Shown here piece by piece: positions 7,088 to 15,629 of a stretch of 29,081 bases of DNA. How positions within the stretch are numbered: position 1 is the first letter of the stretch; every line of letters begins with the position of its first letter. The stretch covers positions 1 through 29,081 of the forward strand of contig JBBKWJ010000050.1 of assembly GCA_037968895.1 (NCBI GenBank). Reading direction: 5' to 3'. The position numbers and the translations under genes are program-made. Source of the DNA: JBBKWJ01 sp037968895. Lineage in GTDB: Bacteria; Actinomycetota; Acidimicrobiia; Acidimicrobiales; SZUA-35. The notes beneath the pieces are model-generated. The model saw only the letters and a program-made list of their open reading frames with translations. It made no database searches and was not told the origin of the DNA.

Positions 7088-8813
7088 GAACGCGGCGGGC
7101 AACGATCGCCTGAGGCGCACTCGAGCCGTCGAACGACGCGTGGCCTGTGTCCAACGCGACAAGCATCACATCGGTGCTCTTCAGGTCGTCCTTGTCGACG
7201 ATGGTGATCTCTCCGCCGTCTGCGAGGATTTTATCGAGCTCGTCCGAGTCAAAGTCTTTACCAAATGCAGCCCGAGCGGCGAGCGCCGCACCAACGCCAG
7301 TTTCCACGTCTCGGCCATGACTCATTTCGAATAGGTTGGCCCGCCCGACGTGGGGACCAAGCGTGGTGACGACTGCGGTCGCAAGTTCGGTTCGGTCGGT
7401 CAGCACCAAGACAGTCTTGATGCCAACGGCGTCCGCTACTTCGAGTAGTTCTTCGCTGTGAAGGCGACCGTCGAAAACCAGGAGGAGGTTACGTTCGGCG
7501 CGGCGTCGCTCGAATACCCGGTCGGTGAAGAGCATGATCGGAACATCGGCGTCTTGGAGGCAAGTGGCAAGCTGAAGGTGCCACGGGTCGGCGCCAACAA
7601 TGGCAACGCCTCGGGCTGCCGGCCGAGCGACTCGAAGTAACTTCGCCATAGGCACTGCGGTGAGCCCATAGAGCAAAACCGTGAGCACAATGACCGAGAA
7701 CGTGATGGCAACAAGCGGGCCAGGGTCGACGCCGGCTTCTTCAAGCTCAAGAGCAAACACAGCAGAGACGGCCGCGGCCACGATGCCACGGGGCGCGATA
7801 ACTGCGATGAACATGCGTTCGCGCGTTGACAGGCCCGACCCTATAGTCGATGCCGCCACCGCCAACGGACGGGCAATAACGGCGAGCACGATGACCAGTA
7901 TGACCGCCTTCGGAAGTACGTCGATCATCTCGTCAAGGTCGACCCTGGCTCCTAGAACCAGGAACAGCGATCCCAGTACCAGCAGGCTAAGTTCTTCTTG
8001 GAACTCTCGAATGTGACGGGTTGGCGCTCGCTTTTGGTTGGCCAACACGAGGCCGAGAGTGGTAGTGGCCATGAGCCCAGCGTCGGTACTCACTATGTCG
8101 GCGACGGCGAATGAGCCAACCGCGGCGGCGAGCGCAGCGGGGTTCTGGAGGTAATCGGGGATCACGTGCCGGCCAAGGAGGAACGCAAACCCAACTCCGG
8201 TCACGAGGCCGATGACTCCTCCTGACCCAAGGGTGATGAAGATACGAAGGGACGAGTCAACAAACCCAAGATCGTGGATCACCGCATCGAGCACAGCAAC
8301 GCCAAGGGTCGCCCCGATCGGATCGATGACAATTCCCTCCCAGCGCAGAACTTCGCTGACTGAGCTTCGTGGCTTGGCCATACGAAGCAGCGGTTGCACC
8401 ACGGTTGGACCAGACACAATGAGCAATGCAGCAACAAGGGCGGTGAGCCCACGTCCAAGGTCGAAGAGCACCGCGACGGCGCCAATGCCGATGATCCAGG
8501 TGATGAACGCGCCGACGGTGACAAGCCGCGCCGTCACCGACTTCACTTCCCCGATTCGATCAAATCGGAGGCTTAAACCGCCCTCAAAGAGCAAAAGACC
8601 CACACCAAGCGACACGGCAGGAAACAGCACGTTGCCGAACTGCTCGTCTGGTTTGAGCACGTCAAGCACAGGGCCAGCCAAAACGCCTGCAGGAAGCAAG
8701 AGCAGAATCGCAGGAATCTTCAACTTGCTGGCGAGCCAGAGACAAGCAACGCCTATGCAAGTAATCACAGCGATTGCGTTGGTTGTTGAAGATGCTGAGG
8801 CCAAGAGGATCAT
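7053..8813 (-). CDS. cation/proton antiporter (CPA1-type) with cytoplasmic domain
   Basis: A 586-residue protein. The N-terminal part (about 1-400) is a bundle of hydrophobic segments typical of Na+/H+ exchangers, including LLLFEGGLSLRFDRI, IVSGPTVVQPLLR, LRWEGIVIDPIGA (the family's conserved acidic region) and IAPRGIVAAAVSAVFALELE. The C-terminal part (about 410-586) is soluble; its start, GVAIVGADPWHLQLATCLQDADVPIMLFT, resembles a Rossmann-like TrkA-N/RCK nucleotide-binding fold and may regulate transport. The probable role is pH and sodium homeostasis. ATG 8813 is used; TTG 8819, two codons upstream, is also possible. No Shine-Dalgarno sequence stands out. It overlaps the DDAH gene by 35 bp. 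Confidence 0.9.
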   Translation of the reverse strand: MILLASASSTTNAIAVITCIGVACLWLASKLKIPAILLLLPAGVLAGPVLDVLKPDEQFGNVLFPAVSLGVGLLLFEGGLSLRFDRIGEVKSVTARLVTVGAFITWIIGIGAVAVLFDLGRGLTALVAALLIVSGPTVVQPLLRMAKPRSSVSEVLRWEGIVIDPIGATLGVAVLDAVIHDLGFVDSSLRIFITLGSGGVIGLVTGVGFAFLLGRHVIPDYLQNPAALAAAVGSFAVADIVSTDAGLMATTTLGLVLANQKRAPTRHIREFQEELSLLVLGSLFLVLGARVDLDEMIDVLPKAVILVIVLAVIARPLAVAASTIGSGLSTRERMFIAVIAPRGIVAAAVSAVFALELEEAGVDPGPLVAITFSVIVLTVLLYGLTAVPMAKLLRVARPAARGVAIVGADPWHLQLATCLQDADVPIMLFTDRVFERRRAERNLLLVFDGRLHSEELLEVADAVGIKTVLVLTDRTELATAVVTTLGPHVGRANLFEMSHGRDVETGVGAALAARAAFGKDFDSDELDKILADGGEITIVDKDDLKSTDVMLVALDTGHASFDGSSAPQAIVARRVLIVEEAVESDK

Positions 8814-8861
8814 GGTCAAATGGACTTTAGGCCGAAGTCCCTTCCGGAGCGGTACAAAGCA

Positions 8862-8888
8862 TAAGTTTTTTGACCTATGTGCCGATTA
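8862..8888 (+). promoter_or_regulatory. putative sigma-28 (FliA/WhiG)-type promoter
   Basis: TAAG (8862-8865), a 15-nt spacer, then GCCGATTA (8881-8888) closely matches the TAAA-N15-GCCGATAA consensus of FliA/WhiG sigma factors. The expected start site would fall at or next to the GTG/ATG of the DUF2341 gene. A 6-bp hairpin, GGACTT-N7-AAGTCC, lies just upstream (8822-8840). The assignment rests on this single match. Confidence 0.4.
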
Positions 8889-8898
8889 GAACTAGGTG

Positions 8899-11322
8899 AT
8901 GAGTTTCTGGCGCGCCGCGCACTCACATCGAGGTTTCCGGATCGGCACGGTCCTGTCAGTACTGGCTGCGCTGGTTCTGGTGATGCCCCCTGCGATCGCC
9001 GGATTGACGATCGAAAACTATCTCTCAGGCGAACTCGATCTCGGCACCGACACGATCCTGCTGTACGACTATGAGAACAGCCAAGAATCCCTGTTCAACT
9101 CGCCTCAGGCGTGGGCTCTTGGCACCTTTGCGGGCACCCAGGACAACGGCAGCGGGGCCCTTGAGCTGCAACGATTTGGCACGGCAGCCCCCGACGCAGG
9201 CACCTCGTGGTGGGACAACTCATGGTCGACTCGACAATGCGTAACGGTTGCGAATCCAGGGCCAGCCCAAACGGACACGCCGTTCCGAGTGCAGCTCGAC
9301 ACAGAAACGCCAATCAATAACCTGTGGCTGAGCTCCGACGCGAGCGATCTACGGGCGATCGACTCAGCAACGGGTCTTCCGCTCATCATTTCGGTGACGG
9401 GCACCGTTCCTTCTCCGACCACCGATGTATGGGTCGAGCTGGCGAATGCTCCAAGCGGCGACTCAGACTTTTGTTTCTACATGGGCAACGCCGCCGCAAC
9501 GTCGACTGCGACCGAGTATCCAAAGGCAACCTACTACGCTGTCTCGGACACATATGACGGAAGTTTTGGGGCGGCCGGTCAAGTGTCGGCCGTTAGCTAT
9601 GCCGATGGCGTCGAGGTCAGTAACGGCGCGACGACCATGACCCTGAACCGTGGCCAGGTCGGCGTCTTTGACACCATGGGCAAGGATTCGGTTCTCACTG
9701 CGTACGGCCCGATCTCGACGGCTGGCGTGGTGGATAACGCGTCGCCCCTTGTTCCTGAAACTCTTGCTGCCACCGAATTCATCTTCGCGACAGAGCGAAA
9801 CACTCAGGAATTTTGGATCCGATCGCCATTAAACACGGCGACCATCGAGGTCGTTTATAACAACGCCGTAACCCAAACAATAAGCGTTGCTCCGTCCGAC
9901 GGATCTGTCCAGATTATTCAGGACAACACCATCGGCAACTCCGTCGTTCTGCGTTCGACGAACGGGGTCGATTTCATCGCCACCCATAAATCGAACTCGA
10001 CTGACGCCTACGTCGGTATCCCATGGATTGGCGAGACCATTTACGGGATCCAAAGCGCTCACATGGAAGTCGGTGCCAGCGTCGGAGGGGCCACGATTGA
10101 CATCCTTGGCTCGACTGGCATCAACTACTCCGCCGTGGCGCTCGCGGCCAATGCGTCGATCCAGTACGCCGGCGGTGCTTCACGACCTGCGGGTGAAGGC
10201 TACGCCATCTCCTCGAATCTGCCGATCGGAGCCAACCAGCAAGAAGACGGCAATGGAAGCGCGTCCACGGCATTCATGCCGCTTAGCTTTCTCAGCTCCG
10301 AGTACTTCGTCCCATCGGCGTTCCAATATGCGACGTTCGTTTGTCCCACGCCGGGAATCACAATTCAGATGGATGTTCCCGTTGTGGGAACCTCAACCTA
10401 TGTCTGCGACAGCACTGGCATTGCGGGCTCACCTGGTCAGGCAAGTACTCCAATTTCGACATACGCAGCCGGCACTCGCATCTCATCATCCGCTCCGTTC
10501 TTCATGTACTTCGAAGACAGCAGAGACGACGAGACCGGCATTTTCGGCGCAAAGCACGCGGCTCCCTATGAGAGCTACGGGTTCAGCGCCACATTCGGCC
10601 CCCACGAGGGCGCCCAAGCACCAAACGGCACGTGGACTGCGGTCATCGACACCAGCTCAGGTGGTGTGTACGGCTTGTTCAACTCGATCGCCACGCTCCC
10701 CGCCGGAACGACGGCGACAATCCAAATGATCAGTGGAACGACGCTGGCTGCCGCTTCGGGTGCAACTGCGGTCGGTCCAGACGGCACAGACGCAACCTCG
10801 TACACCGCCGGGACAGCCATGGTGCCGTATGAGTACGACGGTGATCAGTTCCTGAAAGTCGTCGTCTCGCTCGCGTCGTCGAACACCTCGACCCCAGTCG
10901 TCACGGCGCTCCGCATCGACCATCACCTCGTCTTGTTGGATGTTGACGGCACCGCAACGGCATCTGTCAACCACCCTGCGTCGACAACGCTGACGTCGGG
11001 CTACATGGCCAGAGTATTGACCGCTCCCGGAACAGCCTTCGATGCACAGATCAGCTATGTGACGGCAAGCGGACTCCCGGCAGCCAACCAGCTCACGATC
11101 AAGACCGACCACCCTGGAACCCACGTCCAAGTCAACTCCGGATCGGTTACTACTGCGGCCGGACCAACGTTCACGATGGACAGCGCTACCGCGTTCAGCA
11201 TCATGTACGACGAGTCGACCGCTGCTGCGAGCTCTTTGTCGCTCACCATCAGGTTGCAGGGGCAGGAAGCGAGCGGTTTTGTCCGTTCGAACGACCTCAC
11301 ACTCAACCTGACCAATCCGTAG
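8899..11322 (+). CDS. large secreted DUF2341-domain surface protein
   Basis: An 807-residue protein with a basic N-terminus and a hydrophobic core (GTVLSVLAALVLVMPPAIAG, 17-35) that acts as a signal peptide or anchor. Residues about 103-205 match the DUF2341 pattern: WWDNSWSTRQCVTVANPG, then SSDASDLRAIDSATG, VWVELANAPSG and FCFYMGNAAATS. The remainder is Ser/Thr/Ala/Gly-rich, predicted mostly beta, with long repeats of short strands as in surface-exposed proteins, and few charged residues. No LPXTG motif or C-terminal anchor is seen. ATG 8899 is used; GTG 8896, one codon upstream, is possible. A sigma-28-like promoter precedes it and a c-di-GMP gene follows 80 bp later, suggesting a role in surface behaviour, which is inference. 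Confidence 0.8.
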   Translation: MSFWRAAHSHRGFRIGTVLSVLAALVLVMPPAIAGLTIENYLSGELDLGTDTILLYDYENSQESLFNSPQAWALGTFAGTQDNGSGALELQRFGTAAPDAGTSWWDNSWSTRQCVTVANPGPAQTDTPFRVQLDTETPINNLWLSSDASDLRAIDSATGLPLIISVTGTVPSPTTDVWVELANAPSGDSDFCFYMGNAAATSTATEYPKATYYAVSDTYDGSFGAAGQVSAVSYADGVEVSNGATTMTLNRGQVGVFDTMGKDSVLTAYGPISTAGVVDNASPLVPETLAATEFIFATERNTQEFWIRSPLNTATIEVVYNNAVTQTISVAPSDGSVQIIQDNTIGNSVVLRSTNGVDFIATHKSNSTDAYVGIPWIGETIYGIQSAHMEVGASVGGATIDILGSTGINYSAVALAANASIQYAGGASRPAGEGYAISSNLPIGANQQEDGNGSASTAFMPLSFLSSEYFVPSAFQYATFVCPTPGITIQMDVPVVGTSTYVCDSTGIAGSPGQASTPISTYAAGTRISSSAPFFMYFEDSRDDETGIFGAKHAAPYESYGFSATFGPHEGAQAPNGTWTAVIDTSSGGVYGLFNSIATLPAGTTATIQMISGTTLAAASGATAVGPDGTDATSYTAGTAMVPYEYDGDQFLKVVVSLASSNTSTPVVTALRIDHHLVLLDVDGTATASVNHPASTTLTSGYMARVLTAPGTAFDAQISYVTASGLPAANQLTIKTDHPGTHVQVNSGSVTTAAGPTFTMDSATAFSIMYDESTAAASSLSLTIRLQGQEASGFVRSNDLTLNLTNP

Positions 11323-11402
11323 CGCAAATAGCAGTCGGTAAAAGCTTAGCGAACTGAAAACCACTACTCAGGCTGGCGGCAAAACGTGTCGATAGAAGGC
11401 TC

Positions 11403-13673
11403 GTGGGCACCGACACTAATCCGCATGACGACGACGCCGAATGGCACGCCCTTGCGGTTCGATTTGAGGACGACGACGCGTACACCGCGGTAGTTGACTT
11501 CAACTTCATCCTCCGCGGCGCCTGCTCTCGTGCCCACGCCATGTTCGGTCTCAACCCAAACGAGGTCGTCGGCAAGAGCGCAATCGAAGTCATTCATCCC
11601 GCCGACCTCGAACGAGCGCTCAGTGTTTTTACCGAAACGTCCTCGCACAGCGGTCTTCGTCCGCCGGACGTGTATCGGATCAGGGTCAATGGAACAGATG
11701 CTCCAGAAGCTGAGTATCGCGCCTTCGACGTGGCCGGGGAGAACCTCGATGAGCTGGGCGGAGCAGTTGTCTTTCAGCTCCGTGAACTCTCCGACCGTCG
11801 GCGGGCCGAGATGCTCGCCGTCGAGCAGATCGAGATTCTTGAGACCCTTGGTTCGGGCGTCACCCTGGCCGCAAGTATCGAGCTTGTCGCAAACCTCGCC
11901 GAGCGGCACATCGATGCCAGCGCCTGCGTGATCACTACATTCGCGCCAGACGGAACGCTTCAGTCATACCGCCCCAATAACTCGCGCTACACGATGCCTC
12001 TCGGCTGGGAAGGCCAGCTCCTCGAATCGTGCGGCCCCAACGTGCTCGAGGCGGTGAAACGCCGTCTCTCTTACGTCGAGCTCGATATACGTAGCCAGCA
12101 CCATTGGAGCCACGTCAGCGGGCCAGATGGCGCCTTCGCTACTGCAGTAACCACCCCCGCACACGACCCGACTGGCAAGTTGGTCGGCTTCGTCGAGGTA
12201 CTCCGTAGCACCGAACGCCGTCCCGACAATGCCGAGTTGAGCGTCCACGCTCTCGTGTCCCGGCTCATCGGGCTTCTCGCCGACAGGCACCAGTTCGAAT
12301 CAATCCTCGCCGATGCGGCCCACAAAGACTCGCTCACCGGGCTTGGAAACCGACGTCTCTTGGTTCAACGCCTCGCTGAGCTCGACGAATCTAAGAGCCC
12401 CTACGCGTTGTTTGCCGTCGACCTCGACCAGTTCGCCTGGATCAACAACAACCTCGGACACCTCGCCGGCGACCAACTTCTGAAAATCGTGGCTGACCGG
12501 TTCGTCAGTGTGTTACCTCAATCGGCTCAAGCCTTCCGACAGGGCGGCGACGAATTCGCAGTCGTGCTGACTGGAGACCTCAGCCCAACGGCGGTACAAG
12601 CGATCGGGCACCGACTTGTCGGCAGCCTCGACGAGTCGATACAGATGGGTGTGGTCAAACGTCAAGTCCGAGCCTCAATTGGTGTAGCGACTTCAGCACT
12701 TCATGACTCAGGAGAGCACGTTCTCGCAAGAGCCGACGCTGCGATGTACGCAGCAAAGGCTGACGGCGGTGCAGGATTCCGAGTGTTCAACGAGTCGGAC
12801 GGGCGCAGTGTTATGCGGCGCATGACGCTCGCCGACCAGCTTCGCGGGGCGATCACGAACAACGAACTTCGTCTGGTGTACCAACCCAAGTTCGATCTGC
12901 ACAATCGTCGCATTACCGGCGTGGAAGCGCTCGTTCGTTGGGAACACCCGAGCTATGGGTTGCTTGCGCCCGAAGAGTTTGTGCCAATTGCCGAAGAGAG
13001 TACGACCATCCTCGAGCTTGATCGATGGGTGCTTGATCAGGCCTACGACCAGCTCACCACCTGGTCGGCCAGCCGTCCGAGCCACAACCCGCTTGAGGTG
13101 TGGGTGAACCTTTCGGCTCGCTCGCTCGACCGACCCGATCTCGTCGATCTCCTTATCGATCTCGTCGGGGGCGATCCCGCTCCACTCCTCGGCCTTGAGC
13201 TCACTGAACGAGACGGGTTCGACGACATGGCGAAAGCAAAGATCGTCTTCCGGCGGCTCTCCGAGGCCGGATTCAAAGTAGCCATCGACGACTTCGGCAA
13301 GGGCCAAGCGAGCCTTCAGCGACTCGCCGAGCTAGATGTGACCAGCATTAAAATCGACCGAAGCTTCGTATCGAACATGGCGGATTCCCGTCGCTATCGA
13401 ATCATGGTCGAGACCATCTTGGCGCTCGGTCGCTCGCTCGGCCTATCGGTGACCGCAGAAGGCATCGAAACCAGCAAACAGCTCATGACACTTCAGGAGC
13501 TCGGTTGCAGCTTCGGCCAGGGCTACTTGATGAGCCGACCGATGCTTCCCGAAGCACTCGAGCGCGAGTTTGGCCCTGGGTTGCTCGAACGTTGGAATCC
13601 CGCTTCGATCTCGTCCCCTCGTCCTCGCAAGCGACACCCACGTCCATTCGACCCGGTTGAGATCAGCGACTAA
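11403..13673 (+). CDS. PAS-GAF-GGDEF-EAL cyclic-di-GMP signalling protein
   Basis: A 756-residue soluble protein. Domains in order: PAS-like (20-130), GAF-like (about 145-295), GGDEF (305-465) and EAL (475-725). The EAL domain keeps the catalytic set: EAL at 508-510, Asn569, LELTE at 598-602, DDFG at 629-632, Lys650, AEGIET at 685-690 and Gln706, so phosphodiesterase activity is expected. The GGDEF motif is intact (381-385), but the upstream substrate region reads DLDQFAWINNN, with the usual Lys replaced by Ala345 and the ND pair by NN, and the RxxD product-inhibition site is missing (PQSA). The GGDEF domain may therefore sense GTP rather than make c-di-GMP. The GTG start is supported by AGAAGG at 11394-11399. 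The stop overlaps the convergent RNA methyltransferase gene by 11 bp. Confidence 0.93.
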   Translation: MGTDTNPHDDDAEWHALAVRFEDDDAYTAVVDFNFILRGACSRAHAMFGLNPNEVVGKSAIEVIHPADLERALSVFTETSSHSGLRPPDVYRIRVNGTDAPEAEYRAFDVAGENLDELGGAVVFQLRELSDRRRAEMLAVEQIEILETLGSGVTLAASIELVANLAERHIDASACVITTFAPDGTLQSYRPNNSRYTMPLGWEGQLLESCGPNVLEAVKRRLSYVELDIRSQHHWSHVSGPDGAFATAVTTPAHDPTGKLVGFVEVLRSTERRPDNAELSVHALVSRLIGLLADRHQFESILADAAHKDSLTGLGNRRLLVQRLAELDESKSPYALFAVDLDQFAWINNNLGHLAGDQLLKIVADRFVSVLPQSAQAFRQGGDEFAVVLTGDLSPTAVQAIGHRLVGSLDESIQMGVVKRQVRASIGVATSALHDSGEHVLARADAAMYAAKADGGAGFRVFNESDGRSVMRRMTLADQLRGAITNNELRLVYQPKFDLHNRRITGVEALVRWEHPSYGLLAPEEFVPIAEESTTILELDRWVLDQAYDQLTTWSASRPSHNPLEVWVNLSARSLDRPDLVDLLIDLVGGDPAPLLGLELTERDGFDDMAKAKIVFRRLSEAGFKVAIDDFGKGQASLQRLAELDVTSIKIDRSFVSNMADSRRYRIMVETILALGRSLGLSVTAEGIETSKQLMTLQELGCSFGQGYLMSRPMLPEALEREFGPGLLERWNPASISSPRPRKRHPRPFDPVEISD

Positions 13674-14859
13674 AGACCGAGACTGCTTCAATGTGCGACG
13701 TCTCGCCAAAGAGGTCGACCGCGGTGACTCGTTCGAGCGCAAAGCCGGCCTCGATGAGCAACGACGTGTCGCGGGCCTGAGCCGCTGGGTCGCAACTGAC
13801 GAGCACCAGCTTCTTCGCACCAGTGCCGTCAATGACGCCAACGCCAGCCCGGTCGAGACCGCTTCGCGCGGGGTCGGCTACGACAGCCGCGACTGGCTGC
13901 GGCATCCACCGTTCGAAGCGGCTGCGCACGATCTCGGCGTTGTTACCCAAGTTCACGGCCGCGTCAGCTACCGATGATCGAGACGATTCAACAGCAAAGA
14001 CAGGCCGTCCCTCGCCAAGCGCTGCGCCGAAAAGACCAACTCCGCAGTACGCATCGAGGAGGGGACCGTCGACGTCGGCCAAACCATCACGGACGAGATC
14101 TATGAGCGTTGCCGCACCGTCGGCGCGGCACTGAAAGAACGAGTCGGCCGAAATGCGATAGCGAATGCCGGCGACCTCTTCGTGATAGAACGCCTCGCGG
14201 CCCTTCTCGAGTTCGTCGGTGCCGACGAGAATGACACCATCTGGCACTGTTGCGTCCGCCGCGGTTGGCGACACTAAGACCAGGCGTTGGCCTGTATTGG
14301 CCCCGACTCGAACGGTTACTTCCTTGGCGCCAGGAAACCGGCCCTGCTGGATAATCTCAAGCGCAAGCGGATGGGCGATGATGCACGACTCAGCCGAGCC
14401 GACCTCGTGGGAAGCCCGCCGACGGAACCCGGCCTTGCCGTTGCGGACGGCAAGTCGCAAGGTCGTGCGATAACCGGTTGAGGGCAAATATGGGCTTGCT
14501 CCAACCTGGGGATCGTCGAGTTTGGCAATTCGCTTGAGTCCATCAATGACGACCTCGCGACGAAGGTCGCTCTGTCGATCGGGAACAATGTGCTGCCAGT
14601 CGCAGCCTCCGCACCCCTCGTCAACGTGTATGCACGGCGGTTTGCGCCGGTCGGGCGACGGCGACTCGACGCTCACCACGAAACCGTTGGCGAAGCTCTT
14701 TTTCTGTTTCGTCAGTTCGACCCTGACGGTTTCACCCGGGATTGAGCCTTCGACAAAAACGACACGGCCCCCGTCATCACGACCGAGCATTGCGCCGCCT
14801 TTGGCGACGCGCTCGGTCTGCAAAAGCAGTGATGCGGGGGCTGGGTCGTGATTGGTCAT
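13663..14859 (-). CDS. TrmA/RumA-type RNA (uracil-5-)-methyltransferase with TRAM domain
   Basis: A 398-residue protein. An N-terminal TRAM domain (about 10-65; GRVVFVEGSIPGETVRVEL) precedes CIHVDEGCGGCDWQH, which with the Cys in SAESCIIAH gives the four-cysteine iron-sulfur pattern of RumA. The methyltransferase core has FFQCRADGAATLIDLV, LLDAYCGVGLFGAALG (SAM binding), VVADPARSG and the nucleophile motif VLVSCDPAAQARD. These enzymes make 5-methyluridine in rRNA or tRNA. Which uridine is modified cannot be told from sequence alone. It lies 38 nt downstream of clpP on the same strand, so co-transcription is possible. Confidence 0.9.
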   Translation of the reverse strand: MTNHDPAPASLLLQTERVAKGGAMLGRDDGGRVVFVEGSIPGETVRVELTKQKKSFANGFVVSVESPSPDRRKPPCIHVDEGCGGCDWQHIVPDRQSDLRREVVIDGLKRIAKLDDPQVGASPYLPSTGYRTTLRLAVRNGKAGFRRRASHEVGSAESCIIAHPLALEIIQQGRFPGAKEVTVRVGANTGQRLVLVSPTAADATVPDGVILVGTDELEKGREAFYHEEVAGIRYRISADSFFQCRADGAATLIDLVRDGLADVDGPLLDAYCGVGLFGAALGEGRPVFAVESSRSSVADAAVNLGNNAEIVRSRFERWMPQPVAAVVADPARSGLDRAGVGVIDGTGAKKLVLVSCDPAAQARDTSLLIEAGFALERVTAVDLFGETSHIEAVSVFSR

Positions 14860-14897
14860 CGGTGGAGTGTCCTCACCGAGGCGAGAAATCGTGTTTC

Positions 14898-15500
14898 CTA
14901 GTCTCCCGTGGGGAGTTCGCCGGCACGAGCGATGACGTGATCGATCAGACCGTATTCCTTCGCCCTCGGGGCGAGGAACCAGTTGTCACGGTCGGAGTCG
15001 GCCACAATGGTCTCGACGTCCTGGCCTGAATGCTCGGCAATGAGTTCGGCCATTTCTTGCTTGATCTGGCGCATGTTTTCGGCCTGAATGGCGATGTCGG
15101 TTGCTTGGCCCTGGATTCCACCGAGCGGCTGGTGCATCATGACCCGGGCGTGCGGGAGTGCATAGCGCTTGCCGGGGGCACCGGCGGTGAGAAGGAACTG
15201 GCCCATCGAGGCACCAAGCCCGAGGCACACGGTGGCGACATCTGGCTTGATGAACTGCATAGTGTCGTAAATAGCCATGCCTGCGGTGACTGAGCCACCG
15301 GGCGAGTTGATGTAGAGCCAAATGTCTTTGTCTGGGTCTTGCCCAGCGAGGAAGAGCATCTGGGCGCAGATGGCGTTTGCGATTGTGTCGTCTACCTGCT
15401 GGCCAAGGAACACAATACGTTCCTTCAGAAGCTGCTGGTAGATGTCAAAACCGAAGCCGCCACTGGGGACCTCAGCGAAAGGAATTCCTGGCGTTGTCAT
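14898..15500 (-). CDS. clpP: ATP-dependent Clp protease proteolytic subunit
   Basis: A 200-residue serine peptidase that forms the proteolytic chamber used by ClpX/ClpC ATPases. The catalytic triad is visible: Ser98 in GLGASMGQF, His123 in VMMHQPLGG and Asp172 in SDRDNWF. LLKERIVFLGQQVDD and WLYINSPGGSVTAGMAIYDTM are family hallmarks. The ATG at 15500 is chosen because the upstream extension of the frame runs through the tRNA region; a TAGCCT box 7 nt upstream suggests a leaderless mRNA. Actinobacteria usually carry two clpP genes in tandem next to clpX. This one stands alone, so a further copy is probably elsewhere. Confidence 0.95.
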   Translation of the reverse strand: MTTPGIPFAEVPSGGFGFDIYQQLLKERIVFLGQQVDDTIANAICAQMLFLAGQDPDKDIWLYINSPGGSVTAGMAIYDTMQFIKPDVATVCLGLGASMGQFLLTAGAPGKRYALPHARVMMHQPLGGIQGQATDIAIQAENMRQIKQEMAELIAEHSGQDVETIVADSDRDNWFLAPRAKEYGLIDHVIARAGELPTGD

Positions 15501-15507
15501 GCGTGTC

Positions 15508-15513
15508 AGGCTA
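15508..15513 (-). promoter_or_regulatory. putative -10 box of leaderless clpP mRNA
   Basis: On the minus strand TAGCCT is followed by 7 nt and the clpP ATG. No Shine-Dalgarno sequence is present. Confidence 0.45.
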
Positions 15514-15547
15514 CAGGCGTTCGGGGCGCTAACGTGGACCCAGCTAC

Positions 15548-15629
15548 GCGGACGTGGCGGAATTGGCAGACGCACCAGGTTTAGGTCCTGGCGCCGCAAG
15601 GTGTGGGGGTTCGAGTCCCCCCGTCCGCA
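15548..15629 (+). tRNA. tRNA-Leu (anticodon UAG)
   Basis: An 82-nt class II tRNA. The acceptor stem GCGGACG pairs with CGTCCGC. The anticodon arm CCAGG-TTTAGGT-CCTGG gives anticodon TAG, which reads CUA and related leucine codons. The T arm is GGGGG-TTCGAGT-CCCCC. The discriminator base is A, and CCA is not encoded. The stop codon of the convergent mscS-like gene begins at the very next base. Confidence 0.95.

Noticed and set aside
8212..8889. 225-codon plus-strand frame opposite the antiporter
   Set aside because: It is the antisense shadow of the antiporter, with Thr/Ser/Arg-rich composition typical of such frames.
11323..11402. c-di-GMP riboswitch upstream of the GGDEF-EAL gene
   Set aside because: The 80-nt gap lacks the conserved GEMM core; only an AGAAGG ribosome binding site is evident.
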